From: Claveliimonas bilis
Lineage (GTDB): Bacteria; Bacillota; Clostridia; Lachnospirales; Lachnospiraceae
Direction: 5' to 3'
Length of the DNA: 64,000 nt
Assembly (NCBI RefSeq): GCF_030296775.1
Contig: NZ_AP027742.1
Coordinates: 1,612,001-1,676,000, forward strand
Shown: piece by piece, positions 16,711 to 25,079 of the stretch
Position numbering within the stretch: position 1 is the stretch's first letter
Layout: every line of letters begins with the position of its first letter
Program-made: the position numbers and the translations under genes
Notes under the pieces: generated by a model
What the model saw: only the letters and a program-made list of their open reading frames with translations
Databases searched by the model: none
Told to the model about the DNA's origin: nothing

Positions 16711-18450
16711 TTATTCTTTTACCTCTTCAATTCCGCTGATATCGGAATCTATGATAAGAGAATAATTCGTATGATAAATGACAAATCCCGGCCGTCCGCC
16801 TGCCGGTTTTTTTACATGTTTTTTTTCAATATAATCAATTTCTGACTTTTCAGCTCCGCGGCTTTTGGAGTAGTAAGCAGCCAGTCGTCCGGCCTCTTCG
16901 AAAGTGCGGTCAGGAAGCTCCTCTCCATTTGACTTGACAATGACATGGGATCCGGGAACTTTTTTGGCATGGAACCACCAGTCGTTTCCGGAAGCAAAAT
17001 GAAAAGTAAGCTCTTCATTCTGCAGATTATTCTTTCCTACATACATGTGGAAGCCATCGCTGGAAATATAGTGGAAAGGCTTGCTGGTAATGCGGACTTT
17101 CTGTTTGGAATAACGGCGGCGGATATATCCTGCTTCAGTCAGCTCTTCCTTGATCTGTGTAAGGTCTTCTTCGGCGGAAGCAATATCGAGGGAGGTGCTT
17201 ATGGACTCCAGATAATGGATATCATCCAGGGTTTCCTTGATTCGTTCGGTCAGCGCTTCAAACGTTCGTTTCTGCTTATTGTATCTGGAAAAGAAACGCT
17301 GTGCATTTTCGGATGGAGTAAGGTGTTCATCCAGCGGGATGGTAATTTCTTCATTAGTATAATAATTGAGAGCAGTGAGAGATTTCGCCCCTGGTTCCAA
17401 ACTGTAGCCGTAAGTGTGGAGAAGCTCACCGTATACTTTATATTGTTCTCTGTTTTCTGTATCCTTGAGCTGTTTTGCCTGCAGCTCATACTTTTTACGG
17501 TTCCGTTCCAGAGCAGTCTGGACAACGTGTCTAAGATCTGCAGACTTCTGGCGGATCCTTGTCAAGGTCTCCCGGGAGGAATAGAAGGTGCGGATCACCC
17601 TGGAGATGGAGTCAAAAGATTCCTTCCTGTAGTTGGAAAAATGAGTCAGAGGCAGAGCAGAAAACTCTTTCGGCTCATTTTTGTCGTAATATATGGCGGG
17701 AGAAAACTCAAGAGAAGAAATCTGCTCCATATAATAGGAAAACTGCTTATATAGATGAAGCAACATTTCCTCTGTCATATCCCTGGCAGTCATTCGGGAC
17801 TCCAGACCGGACAGATAACAGATCTCTTCCGCGACCACAGGGCTGATTCCGGTAAATCCTGTGTAAAGGGCCTTGGATAAAGGAAAGGAAGAGGAAGAAA
17901 GGGTCTGTATGAAAAGTTCCCGATCTGCATGGAGGGGATCCTCCTTTTTTGTGGTTTCCGGAATAAAGTATTCTCTGCCGGGAAGAACTTCACGGACAGA
18001 ACTCATCTGTGCGGAAACGTGTTTAATACTGTCAATGATCCGGCTTTTATCATCGCAGAAAATAATATTACTGTGTTTTCCCATGATTTCAGCGACAAGG
18101 GTCTTTCGGCATAGATCACCCATTTCATCCAGATGTTCGATATCAAAAAAGAGAACACGCTCCAAAGAGGGCTGACGGACGGAAAGGATCCTGCCGTTCC
18201 CGATATGTTTGCGAAGAAGCATGCAAAAGCCGGGAGCGGTCATAGGGCTTGGTTTGTTGTCGTCTGTCAGATAAATAAGAGGCAGAGAAGCGCTGGCAGA
18301 AATACAGAGCTTTTTTTGTCCTCCCGGCGTCTTTATGGTAAGGAGGAGTTCGTCATTTTCCGGCTGCGCGATTTTAGCGATCCGGCCTCCTGCTAATGTA
18401 TCATTTAATTCCTGTGCCAATGCGGCAATGGTAATTCCGTCAAAAGCCAT
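16711..18450 (-). CDS. rqcH: Ribosome quality control protein RqcH (NFACT family)
   Basis: The 579-residue Rqc2/NEMF homolog binds obstructed 50S subunits and recruits tRNA-Ala to add C-terminal alanine tails. It shows the NFACT-N domain (MAFDGITIAALAQEL), two helical coiled-coil arms near residues 290-430, and the NFACT-R domain (GNDWWFHAKKVPGSHVIV). Older annotation calls this family fibronectin-binding protein, but nothing here marks it as secreted. It is monocistronic and divergent from yicC. Confidence 0.93.
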   Translation of the reverse strand: MAFDGITIAALAQELNDTLAGGRIAKIAQPENDELLLTIKTPGGQKKLCISASASLPLIYLTDDNKPSPMTAPGFCMLLRKHIGNGRILSVRQPSLERVLFFDIEHLDEMGDLCRKTLVAEIMGKHSNIIFCDDKSRIIDSIKHVSAQMSSVREVLPGREYFIPETTKKEDPLHADRELFIQTLSSSSFPLSKALYTGFTGISPVVAEEICYLSGLESRMTARDMTEEMLLHLYKQFSYYMEQISSLEFSPAIYYDKNEPKEFSALPLTHFSNYRKESFDSISRVIRTFYSSRETLTRIRQKSADLRHVVQTALERNRKKYELQAKQLKDTENREQYKVYGELLHTYGYSLEPGAKSLTALNYYTNEEITIPLDEHLTPSENAQRFFSRYNKQKRTFEALTERIKETLDDIHYLESISTSLDIASAEEDLTQIKEELTEAGYIRRRYSKQKVRITSKPFHYISSDGFHMYVGKNNLQNEELTFHFASGNDWWFHAKKVPGSHVIVKSNGEELPDRTFEEAGRLAAYYSKSRGAEKSEIDYIEKKHVKKPAGGRPGFVIYHTNYSLIIDSDISGIEEVKE

Positions 18451-18563
18451 AAAAATCTTCCTTTCTGTTTCGGTGTCAGAATCGGGGAAATGATCTCATC
18501 AGATGTCCCCTTTGCCTAGTTTACCATAGAAACCGGATTTTGCAAAACCTGTGTTTTGGAAAG

Positions 18564-18592
18564 TTGACGGAAACGGTCAAATGAATTATAAT
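18564..18592 (+). promoter_or_regulatory. yicC-gmk-rpoZ operon promoter
   Basis: TTGACG (18564-18569), 17-bp spacer, TATAAT (18587-18592), a near-consensus vegetative promoter 47 bp before the yicC start. Confidence 0.75.
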
Positions 18593-18639
18593 AAACCAGG
18601 ATTAAAAATAGCCGGAACAAGATAGAAGAGGTTGCAGAA

Positions 18640-19521
18640 ATGATAAAAAGTATGACAGGCTTTGGCAGGTGCGAACTGGCAGACGGAGAGAGAAAGTTTA
18701 CAATTGAGATGAAGGGAGTCAATCACCGGTACCTGGATGTAAATATAAGGATGCCGAAAAAGCTTAATTTTTTTGAGACAGCGATCCGTAATCTTCTGAA
18801 GCAGTCTGTATCCCGCGGCAAAGTAGATATTTTTATTACTTATGAAGATTTGTCAGAAGGGCAGGCAGTGCTGAAGTACAATGAAACTTTGGCAAAGGAA
18901 TACCTGGTGTGTCTGAAACAGATGGAAGAAAGTTTCGGGCTGGAAAATGATATCCGGGTCTCTACCTTATCCAGATATCCGGAAGTGCTGACAATGGAAG
19001 AGCAGGCGCTGGATGCGGAAGAGATATGGAATGTACTGAAAAAGGCGATGGAAGGTGCTCTGGAACAGTTTGTTGAGACCAGGACAATGGAAGGAGAAAA
19101 CCTGAAAAAGGACATTTTAAGCAAGCTGGACGGTATGCAGAAGCTTGTGGCTTATATTGAAGAGCGCTCACCGGAGATTGTCAAAGAATACAGAGAAAAG
19201 CTGGAAGAAAAAGTGAAGGAGCTTCTGGAAGACAGCCAGATTGACGACGGAAGGATTGCTGCAGAGGTGGTGATATTTGCGGACAAGATCTGCACGGATG
19301 AAGAAGTGGTAAGACTGAAAAGCCATATCAGCCACATGCAGGAAGTGCTCCGATCAGAAGAGTCCGGAATCGGAAGAAAGCTGGATTTTATCGCGCAGGA
19401 AATGAATCGCGAGGCAAATACGATCCTGTCAAAGGCAAATGATCTGGAAGTTTCCAATTGCGGGATTGACCTGAAAACAGAGATTGAAAAAGTCAGAGAA
19501 CAGATCCAGAATATTGAATAG
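18640..19521 (+). CDS. yicC: YicC-family endoribonuclease
   Basis: The 293-residue protein starts MIKSMTGFGRCELADG, the family hallmark, and has a coiled-coil middle and the C-terminal DUF1732 region (EMNREANTILSKANDLEV). Family members are RNA endonucleases linked to stress and small-RNA decay in other bacteria. It heads the conserved yicC-gmk-rpoZ cluster, 11 bp before gmk. Confidence 0.93.
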   Translation: MIKSMTGFGRCELADGERKFTIEMKGVNHRYLDVNIRMPKKLNFFETAIRNLLKQSVSRGKVDIFITYEDLSEGQAVLKYNETLAKEYLVCLKQMEESFGLENDIRVSTLSRYPEVLTMEEQALDAEEIWNVLKKAMEGALEQFVETRTMEGENLKKDILSKLDGMQKLVAYIEERSPEIVKEYREKLEEKVKELLEDSQIDDGRIAAEVVIFADKICTDEEVVRLKSHISHMQEVLRSEESGIGRKLDFIAQEMNREANTILSKANDLEVSNCGIDLKTEIEKVREQIQNIE

Positions 19522-19532
19522 GGGGAGAAAGA

Positions 19533-20165
19533 ATGAAGGAAGGCCAGGGTATACTGACAGTCATATCAGGATTTTCCGGGGCAGGAAAAGGAACAGTAAC
19601 GAGAAAGATACTGGAACAGTATGACAATTATGCGCTTTCGATTTCCGCTACGACGCGTGATCCCAGAGAGGGCGAAGAGAACGGAAGAGAATATTTTTTC
19701 AAAACAGCAGAAGAATTTGAAAAAATGATTGCGAAAGATGAACTGATAGAGTATGCTAAGTACGTGAATAATTACTATGGTACACCGAAGATGTATGTGC
19801 AGGAACAGCTTCAGAAAGGGAAAGATGTAATTCTGGAAATTGAGATCCAGGGAGCATTGAAGGTAAAGGAAAAATATCCGGACACCCTGCTCCTTTTTAT
19901 TACACCGCCCAGCGCACAGGAGCTGAAGAACCGACTGATCAGGCGGGGTACGGAAGAAATGGACGTCATTGAAAAGAGAATGAAGACAGCAGCCTGGGAG
20001 GCGCAGTTTATGGACCAGTATGATTATATTGTCATCAATGACGAACTCCAGACTTGTGTGGAAGAGCTTCATGCTATTATTCAGAGCGAACATAAGAAGA
20101 GTGCTCGGAACCTTGTATTTGCAGAAAAGATAAAAGAAGAGCTGGAAAAAGAAGTGAAGGATTGA
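19533..20165 (+). CDS. gmk: Guanylate kinase
   Basis: It phosphorylates GMP to GDP. The 210 residues carry the P-loop SGFSGAGKGTVTRK, the GMP-binding SISATTRDPREGE ... YFF, and the lid RRGTEEMDVIEKRM. The start has GGGGGAGAAAGA. It is followed 16 bp later by rpoZ, as in many Firmicutes. Confidence 0.96.
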   Translation: MKEGQGILTVISGFSGAGKGTVTRKILEQYDNYALSISATTRDPREGEENGREYFFKTAEEFEKMIAKDELIEYAKYVNNYYGTPKMYVQEQLQKGKDVILEIEIQGALKVKEKYPDTLLLFITPPSAQELKNRLIRRGTEEMDVIEKRMKTAAWEAQFMDQYDYIVINDELQTCVEELHAIIQSEHKKSARNLVFAEKIKEELEKEVKD

Positions 20166-20181
20166 AAGGAGAATCAATATT

Positions 20182-20424
20182 ATGCTGCATCCATCTTATA
20201 CGGATTTAATGAAAGTGGTAAATAAAGAGGTAGAAGAAGGAGAGACAAAAGTAGTCAACAGCCGTTATTCTATCGTAATGGCTACAGCAAAAAGGGCAAG
20301 GCAGCTGATTGACGGCGATATCCCTCTTGTAAAAACCAAGAACGGCGAGAAGCCGCTTTCCATTGCAATTGATGAGCTGAACAGCGGAAAGATCAAGATT
20401 ATCGCAGAGGATACAGAAGAATAA
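20182..20424 (+). CDS. rpoZ: RNA polymerase omega subunit
   Basis: This 80-residue accessory subunit stabilises beta-prime. It has the family core SRYSIVMATAKRARQL and KPLSIAIDEL. The start follows AAAGGAGAATCAATATT. A hairpin lies between it and rimO. Confidence 0.94.
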   Translation: MLHPSYTDLMKVVNKEVEEGETKVVNSRYSIVMATAKRARQLIDGDIPLVKTKNGEKPLSIAIDELNSGKIKIIAEDTEE

Positions 20425-20438
20425 TATGGAAAAACGGC

Positions 20439-20470
20439 AAGGCAGATGCTTTTACAAGGTATCTGCCTTT
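20439..20470 (+). terminator. Intra-operon hairpin between rpoZ and rimO
   Basis: AAGGCAGAT pairs with ATCTGCCTT around a 13-base loop, followed only by TCT. It may be a weak attenuator or an RNA-stability element separating rpoZ from rimO expression. Confidence 0.45.
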
Positions 20471-20491
20471 CTGACTAGAAGGAGACAGACT

Positions 20492-21817
20492 ATGAAGGTA
20501 CTATTTATATCCCTCGGCTGCGACAAAAACCTGGTAGATTCAGAAGTGATGCTGGGACTGCTGGCGGAAAAGGGATACCAGATGACAGATGATGAGACAG
20601 AGGCGGAAGTGATCGTGATCAATACCTGCTGTTTTATTCATGATGCCAAAGAGGAAAGCATTCAGACCATTCTGGAGATGGCGGAATACAAAAAAGAAGG
20701 AACGCTGAAAGCTCTGATCGTAACCGGATGTCTGGCCCAGCGTTACCAGCAGGAAATTCTGGATGAAATCCCGGAAGTAGATGAAGTGCTTGGGACCACT
20801 TCTTATCCGGAGATCGTGGATGCCATTGAAAACGCCCTGAAGGGGCGGGCAGAGGTGAGGATGACAGATATTGACGCCCTTCCTCTTGTGGATACTGCAA
20901 GACAGGTGACAACGGGAGGACATTTTGCTTATCTGAAGATTGCAGAAGGGTGCGACAAGCACTGTACTTACTGCATTATTCCAAAGATCCGCGGGAATTA
21001 CAGAAGCGTACCTATGGAAAGGTTGATAAAAGAGGCGGAAGGACTTGCAGAAAAAGGGGTAAAAGAGCTGATCTTAGTGGCGCAGGAGACGACTCTTTAC
21101 GGAAAAGATCTGTACAGGGAAAAATCTCTTCACAGACTTTTGAAGGAACTGTGCCGGATCAGCGGTATCCGGTGGATCCGGATCCTGTACTGCTATCCGG
21201 AGGAAATTGACGATAATCTGATTCGGGTGATGAAGGAAGAACCGAAAATCTGCCACTATGTGGATCTTCCGATCCAGCACGCAAATACGGATATCCTGAA
21301 GAGAATGGGAAGAAGGACATCCAAAGAACAGCTGGAAGAGATCATCGGGAAGCTGAGAAAAGAAATCCCGGATATCGCAATCCGGACCACACTGATCACC
21401 GGTTTTCCGGGAGAAACAGAAGAGCAGCATCAGGAGCTTGTGGACTTTGTAGATGAAATGGAATTTGACCGCCTCGGTGTGTTTACCTATTCACCGGAGG
21501 AGGATACTCCGGCGGCAGAAATGGAAGGACAGATTCCTGAAGAGGTGAAGGAAGACCGCCAGGCAGAGATTATGGAGCTCCAGCAGGAGATTGCCTTTGA
21601 ACAGGCAGAGGATATGGTAGGAAAAGAAGTTCTTGTTATGATCGAAGGTAAGGTTGCGGATGAAAATGCTTATGTGGGACGGACATACAAAGACGCCCCC
21701 AATGTGGATGGCCTGATCTTTGTCAATACAGAAGAAGAGCTTATGTCCGGAGATTTCGCCAGAGTCAAAGTGACAGGGGCGGCAGAATACGATTTGATAG
21801 GAGAGTTGATATCATGA
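20492..21817 (+). CDS. rimO: Ribosomal protein S12 methylthiotransferase
   Basis: A radical-SAM enzyme that adds a methylthio group to a conserved aspartate of S12. The 441 residues have the N-terminal UPF0004 domain (SLGCDKNLVDSEVMLG, NTCCFI), the radical-SAM cysteines CDKHCTYC and a C-terminal TRAM domain. The start at 20492 has GAAGGAGACAGACT; a 22-codon extension crosses the upstream hairpin and is rejected. Its stop overlaps the pgsA start by 4 bp. Confidence 0.95.
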   Translation: MKVLFISLGCDKNLVDSEVMLGLLAEKGYQMTDDETEAEVIVINTCCFIHDAKEESIQTILEMAEYKKEGTLKALIVTGCLAQRYQQEILDEIPEVDEVLGTTSYPEIVDAIENALKGRAEVRMTDIDALPLVDTARQVTTGGHFAYLKIAEGCDKHCTYCIIPKIRGNYRSVPMERLIKEAEGLAEKGVKELILVAQETTLYGKDLYREKSLHRLLKELCRISGIRWIRILYCYPEEIDDNLIRVMKEEPKICHYVDLPIQHANTDILKRMGRRTSKEQLEEIIGKLRKEIPDIAIRTTLITGFPGETEEQHQELVDFVDEMEFDRLGVFTYSPEEDTPAAEMEGQIPEEVKEDRQAEIMELQQEIAFEQAEDMVGKEVLVMIEGKVADENAYVGRTYKDAPNVDGLIFVNTEEELMSGDFARVKVTGAAEYDLIGELIS

Positions 21818-22356
21818 ATTTACCAAATAAACTGACAGTGTTAAGAGTGATTATGGTTCCGTTTTTCGTGCTTTTTATGCTGACTGATCTGGGGGGAGAA
21901 GCAGGAAAGTGGATTGCCCTTGTGATCTTTTGTCTGGCAAGTCTTACAGATATGCTGGACGGCAAGATCGCCCGGGCCAGAAACCTGGTGACGAATTTCG
22001 GGAAATTTATGGATCCGCTGGCAGATAAGCTTCTTGTCTGCTCGGCGATGATCTGTCTCATTCCTACCGGACAGCTTCCGGCATGGGTTGTGATCGTTAT
22101 CATTGCAAGGGAATTTATCATCAGCGGCTTCCGTCTGGTGGCATCTGACAGTGGAATTGTGATCGCGGCAAGTTATTGGGGGAAATTTAAGACCGTTTCT
22201 CAGATGCTGATGGTGATCGTACTGATCGCTGACCTGGGGGGTGTGTTCGATATGATCGGCACAGCTCTGATCTGGATTGCTCTTATTCTCACTGTCGTAT
22301 CTTTGGTTGATTACATTGCAAAGAATGTGCAGGTACTGACAAAAGGAGGCATGTAA
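21814..22356 (+). CDS. pgsA: CDP-diacylglycerol-glycerol-3-phosphate 3-phosphatidyltransferase
   Basis: It makes phosphatidylglycerophosphate in the membrane. The 180-residue protein has several membrane segments. The CDP-alcohol transferase motif runs from DGKIARAR through GKFMDPLADKLL, giving D-G-x2-A-R-x8-G-x3-D-x3-D. The ATG overlaps the rimO stop. It is a standard neighbour of cinA in Firmicutes. Confidence 0.95.
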   Translation: MNLPNKLTVLRVIMVPFFVLFMLTDLGGEAGKWIALVIFCLASLTDMLDGKIARARNLVTNFGKFMDPLADKLLVCSAMICLIPTGQLPAWVVIVIIAREFIISGFRLVASDSGIVIAASYWGKFKTVSQMLMVIVLIADLGGVFDMIGTALIWIALILTVVSLVDYIAKNVQVLTKGGM

Positions 22357-22357
22357 A

Positions 22358-23602
22358 ATGACAGTGGAACTCATATCCGTAGGGACAGAGATCCTTCTTG
22401 GAAATATTGTAAATACCAATGCGGCTTACCTGGCTGAAAAGATCGCGATTCTGGGCTTATCCTGCTACCATCAAAGCACGGTAGGCGACAATGAAGAAAG
22501 ACTGGAAGATGCGATCCGTCTGGCGCTTTCCAGATCAGATATTGTTATTTTAAGTGGCGGACTGGGTCCCACAAAAGACGATCTGACAAAAGAAGTAACA
22601 GCGAAAGTATTCGGCAGGGAGCTTTACGAGGATGCCCATACAAAAGAGCGGATCCAGTCCTATTTCGATCAGACAGGACTGAAAAAGGAGATCACGCCCA
22701 ACAACTGGAAACAGGCTCTTGTGCCGGAGGGAGCAATTGTAGTGGATAACCATAACGGAACGGCTCCGGGGCTGATTCTGGAAGGTGAGGGAAAGACAGC
22801 GATCCTTCTTCCCGGTCCTCCAAATGAGATCAAACCAATGTTCGAACGGGACATTGCTCCCTATCTGAACCGCCTGCAGCCGGAAGGAATCTATTCTACC
22901 ATGGTAAAGGTTTGCTCTATTGGAGAGAGTAAGGCAGAAACGATGGTGGCAGATCTGATGGAGGAGCAGACCAATCCGACTCTTGCGCCGTATGCCAAGA
23001 CCGGTGAAGTACATTTCCGTGTAACGGCTAAGGCGGCGGACGAAGAGACAGCCGGAAAATTAATGGAGCCCATGCTCCAGGAGCTGAAAAAGCGGTTTGG
23101 AAATTATATTTTCACCATGGATGAAAATGTAACAATGGAGGAGTCTATTGTAGATCTTTTGAAGGAAAAACAGATGACAGTAACGACTGCGGAATCCTGT
23201 ACAGGCGGTCTGCTCTCCGGTCGTATTTTAAATGTACCCGGGGCATCTGCTGTATATAAAGAAGGATATATTACTTATTCCAACGAAGCCAAAGAAAAAT
23301 TGCTTGGTGTGTCCCATGAGACGTTGGAGACATATGGTGCTGTCAGCTATGAGACTGCCAGGGAAATGGCAGCCGGAGCAGCGCGGTCGGCCGGGGCAGA
23401 TGTAGCTTTGGCGGTGACGGGAATTGCCGGACCGGACGGAGGAACGAAGGAAAAACCGGTAGGACTTGTCTATATCGGGTGCTTTGTGAAGGGGAAAGTA
23501 AGAGCAGAAGAATTTCATTTTACAGGCAACAGAAGCAAGAACAGAGATTATGCAGTGATAAAGGCGCTGACCCTTCTTCGGGAGGAGCTGCTTGAGAAGT
23601 AA
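22358..23602 (+). CDS. cinA: CinA-family protein (nicotinamide-nucleotide amidase)
   Basis: The 414 residues have an N-terminal MoCF-like domain (VGTEILLGNIVNTNA, LSGGLGPTKDDLTKE), a middle KH-like part, and a C-terminal PncC deamidase domain (TTAESCTGGLLSG, VTGIAGPDGGT) that recycles NMN. It starts one base after the pgsA stop with site AAAGGAGGCATGTAAA. The usual recA neighbour is absent; a GNAT/DUF3298 fusion follows instead. Confidence 0.94.
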   Translation: MTVELISVGTEILLGNIVNTNAAYLAEKIAILGLSCYHQSTVGDNEERLEDAIRLALSRSDIVILSGGLGPTKDDLTKEVTAKVFGRELYEDAHTKERIQSYFDQTGLKKEITPNNWKQALVPEGAIVVDNHNGTAPGLILEGEGKTAILLPGPPNEIKPMFERDIAPYLNRLQPEGIYSTMVKVCSIGESKAETMVADLMEEQTNPTLAPYAKTGEVHFRVTAKAADEETAGKLMEPMLQELKKRFGNYIFTMDENVTMEESIVDLLKEKQMTVTTAESCTGGLLSGRILNVPGASAVYKEGYITYSNEAKEKLLGVSHETLETYGAVSYETAREMAAGAARSAGADVALAVTGIAGPDGGTKEKPVGLVYIGCFVKGKVRAEEFHFTGNRSKNRDYAVIKALTLLREELLEK

Positions 23603-23621
23603 GCTTAAGGAGGAAAAGAAT

Positions 23622-25061
23622 ATGATGATACGACGGCTGTACGGTCAGGAAGTATTGGATGCACTTCACCTTGTATGGGATGTTTTTGTACAGGATGTAG
23701 CTCCCTGTTATACGTCAGAGGGAGTGGAGGCCTTTTCCCAGTTTATCCGGTATGAAAATATTGAGCAGAAAATGAGAACAGAAGGATTGACTGTATTTGG
23801 CGCTTATGAGGGAAATGTGCTGAAAGGCGCAGGTGCCATCCATCCTTCGGGACATATTGCACTTTTGTTTGTGAAAAAAGAAGATCAGGGCAAGGGAATC
23901 GGGAAGCAGATTTTTCATGCCCTGTGCGGGTATGCGGCGCAGACTTTCCATGTGACAAAGATTACGGTAAATGCGGCGCCCGGATCAGTCGAGGCATACC
24001 GTCATTTTGGAATGCGGGATGTGGCTTCGGAACAGGTAAGGGACGGCATCCGGTTTATTCCGCTTGAAATGTGGATCACACCTGCAGCGCCGAAGAAAGA
24101 TCATAAAAAGATCTATCTGATCATCGGAGCGGCAGTCCTTTGCCTGGCAGTTTTTGTGCTCTCAGCTGTGGCAGTGTTCCGGGAGGTAGGCAATGCAGTG
24201 ACAAGCCAGTCCCCATCAGAAGGCTGGCAGGACGGCGGCGAGGATTTTTATGACTGGTATGAGCAGATGCCCTATTCTTCTGACGGCCAGGATGGACAGG
24301 ATTCTTCCGGGCAGGAGGACAGCGGGCTGGACGCGATCGACGCATATGTTTCTGATGAAGCGGATTATGAAGTAAAAGAAGAAAATTACAGCTATATTCC
24401 CGACGATACCACAAGTACGGTGATCCAATTTGAGGTTTATTATCCGCAGATAGAGGGATTAAGTGACTCTGTACAGAAGAAAGTGAATCAGACACTGGAA
24501 AACTGTGCCATGGAGACGGTGGATAAGCTCTATCTGAATCCTTCACAGGAAATGAAAGAGAAAGTATTAAGTGAGGATAATCCGGTACTTGCAAGTCTTG
24601 TAGAATATAAAGTTACGTATCAGGGAAAAGATATGTTAAGTGTCATGTTCCAGGATTACGGCTATGAGGGAAGCATGAGTGACAGCTATACAGCTCTTCG
24701 CTGTGTGAACATCAACCTGAAAGACGGAACAATCTATGATGTGAAAGATATTGTGGAGCTGAATGACGAGTTTATAGGAGAATGGCTGGACGGAATGCGG
24801 GATGAGGCAGATGAGGAAACTCTTCTTTCTGAATTGAACGAGGAAGAGATGAAGGAAGTGCTGGCAGGTGACAGCAGGGACGGCTGCTATGATGACAATT
24901 TCTTTGTAGATGCCGATGGAATAGAGATTGGCCTTAGCTTCCGCTATTCCGACACATCAGAAGCCAATACAGGCTTTGCGTGGGTGACAGCGCCTTTTGA
25001 GCTGGATGAACTTGCGCCTTATCAGACAGACAGCAGTTTCTGGGATCTGCTGGAATCATAA
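23622..25061 (+). CDS. GNAT acetyltransferase fused to a membrane-anchored DUF3298 domain
   Basis: The 479 residues have three parts. Residues 1-150 are a GNAT acetyltransferase with the acetyl-CoA loop EDQGKGIGKQI. Residues 164-186 form one membrane helix (YLIIGAAVLCLAVFVLSAV). A Ser/Asp/Gly-rich linker leads to residues 255-479, a DUF3298/RsiV-like domain (YPQIEGLSD, CVNINLKDGTIYDV). Topology predicts acetyltransferase inside and DUF3298 outside. The start at 23622 has AAGGAGGAAAAGAAT. It lies between cinA and topB on one strand. A trans-membrane sensor or modifier role is only a guess. Confidence 0.8.
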   Translation: MMIRRLYGQEVLDALHLVWDVFVQDVAPCYTSEGVEAFSQFIRYENIEQKMRTEGLTVFGAYEGNVLKGAGAIHPSGHIALLFVKKEDQGKGIGKQIFHALCGYAAQTFHVTKITVNAAPGSVEAYRHFGMRDVASEQVRDGIRFIPLEMWITPAAPKKDHKKIYLIIGAAVLCLAVFVLSAVAVFREVGNAVTSQSPSEGWQDGGEDFYDWYEQMPYSSDGQDGQDSSGQEDSGLDAIDAYVSDEADYEVKEENYSYIPDDTTSTVIQFEVYYPQIEGLSDSVQKKVNQTLENCAMETVDKLYLNPSQEMKEKVLSEDNPVLASLVEYKVTYQGKDMLSVMFQDYGYEGSMSDSYTALRCVNINLKDGTIYDVKDIVELNDEFIGEWLDGMRDEADEETLLSELNEEEMKEVLAGDSRDGCYDDNFFVDADGIEIGLSFRYSDTSEANTGFAWVTAPFELDELAPYQTDSSFWDLLES

Positions 25062-25079
25062 ACGGAGAAAACAGAAAAT

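Noticed and set aside
16945-18396. Long plus-strand frames inside rqcH, and similar long opposite-strand frames elsewhere
   Set aside because: They are mirror frames of strongly supported genes, with low-complexity or cysteine/phenylalanine-rich translations and no matching ribosome sites.
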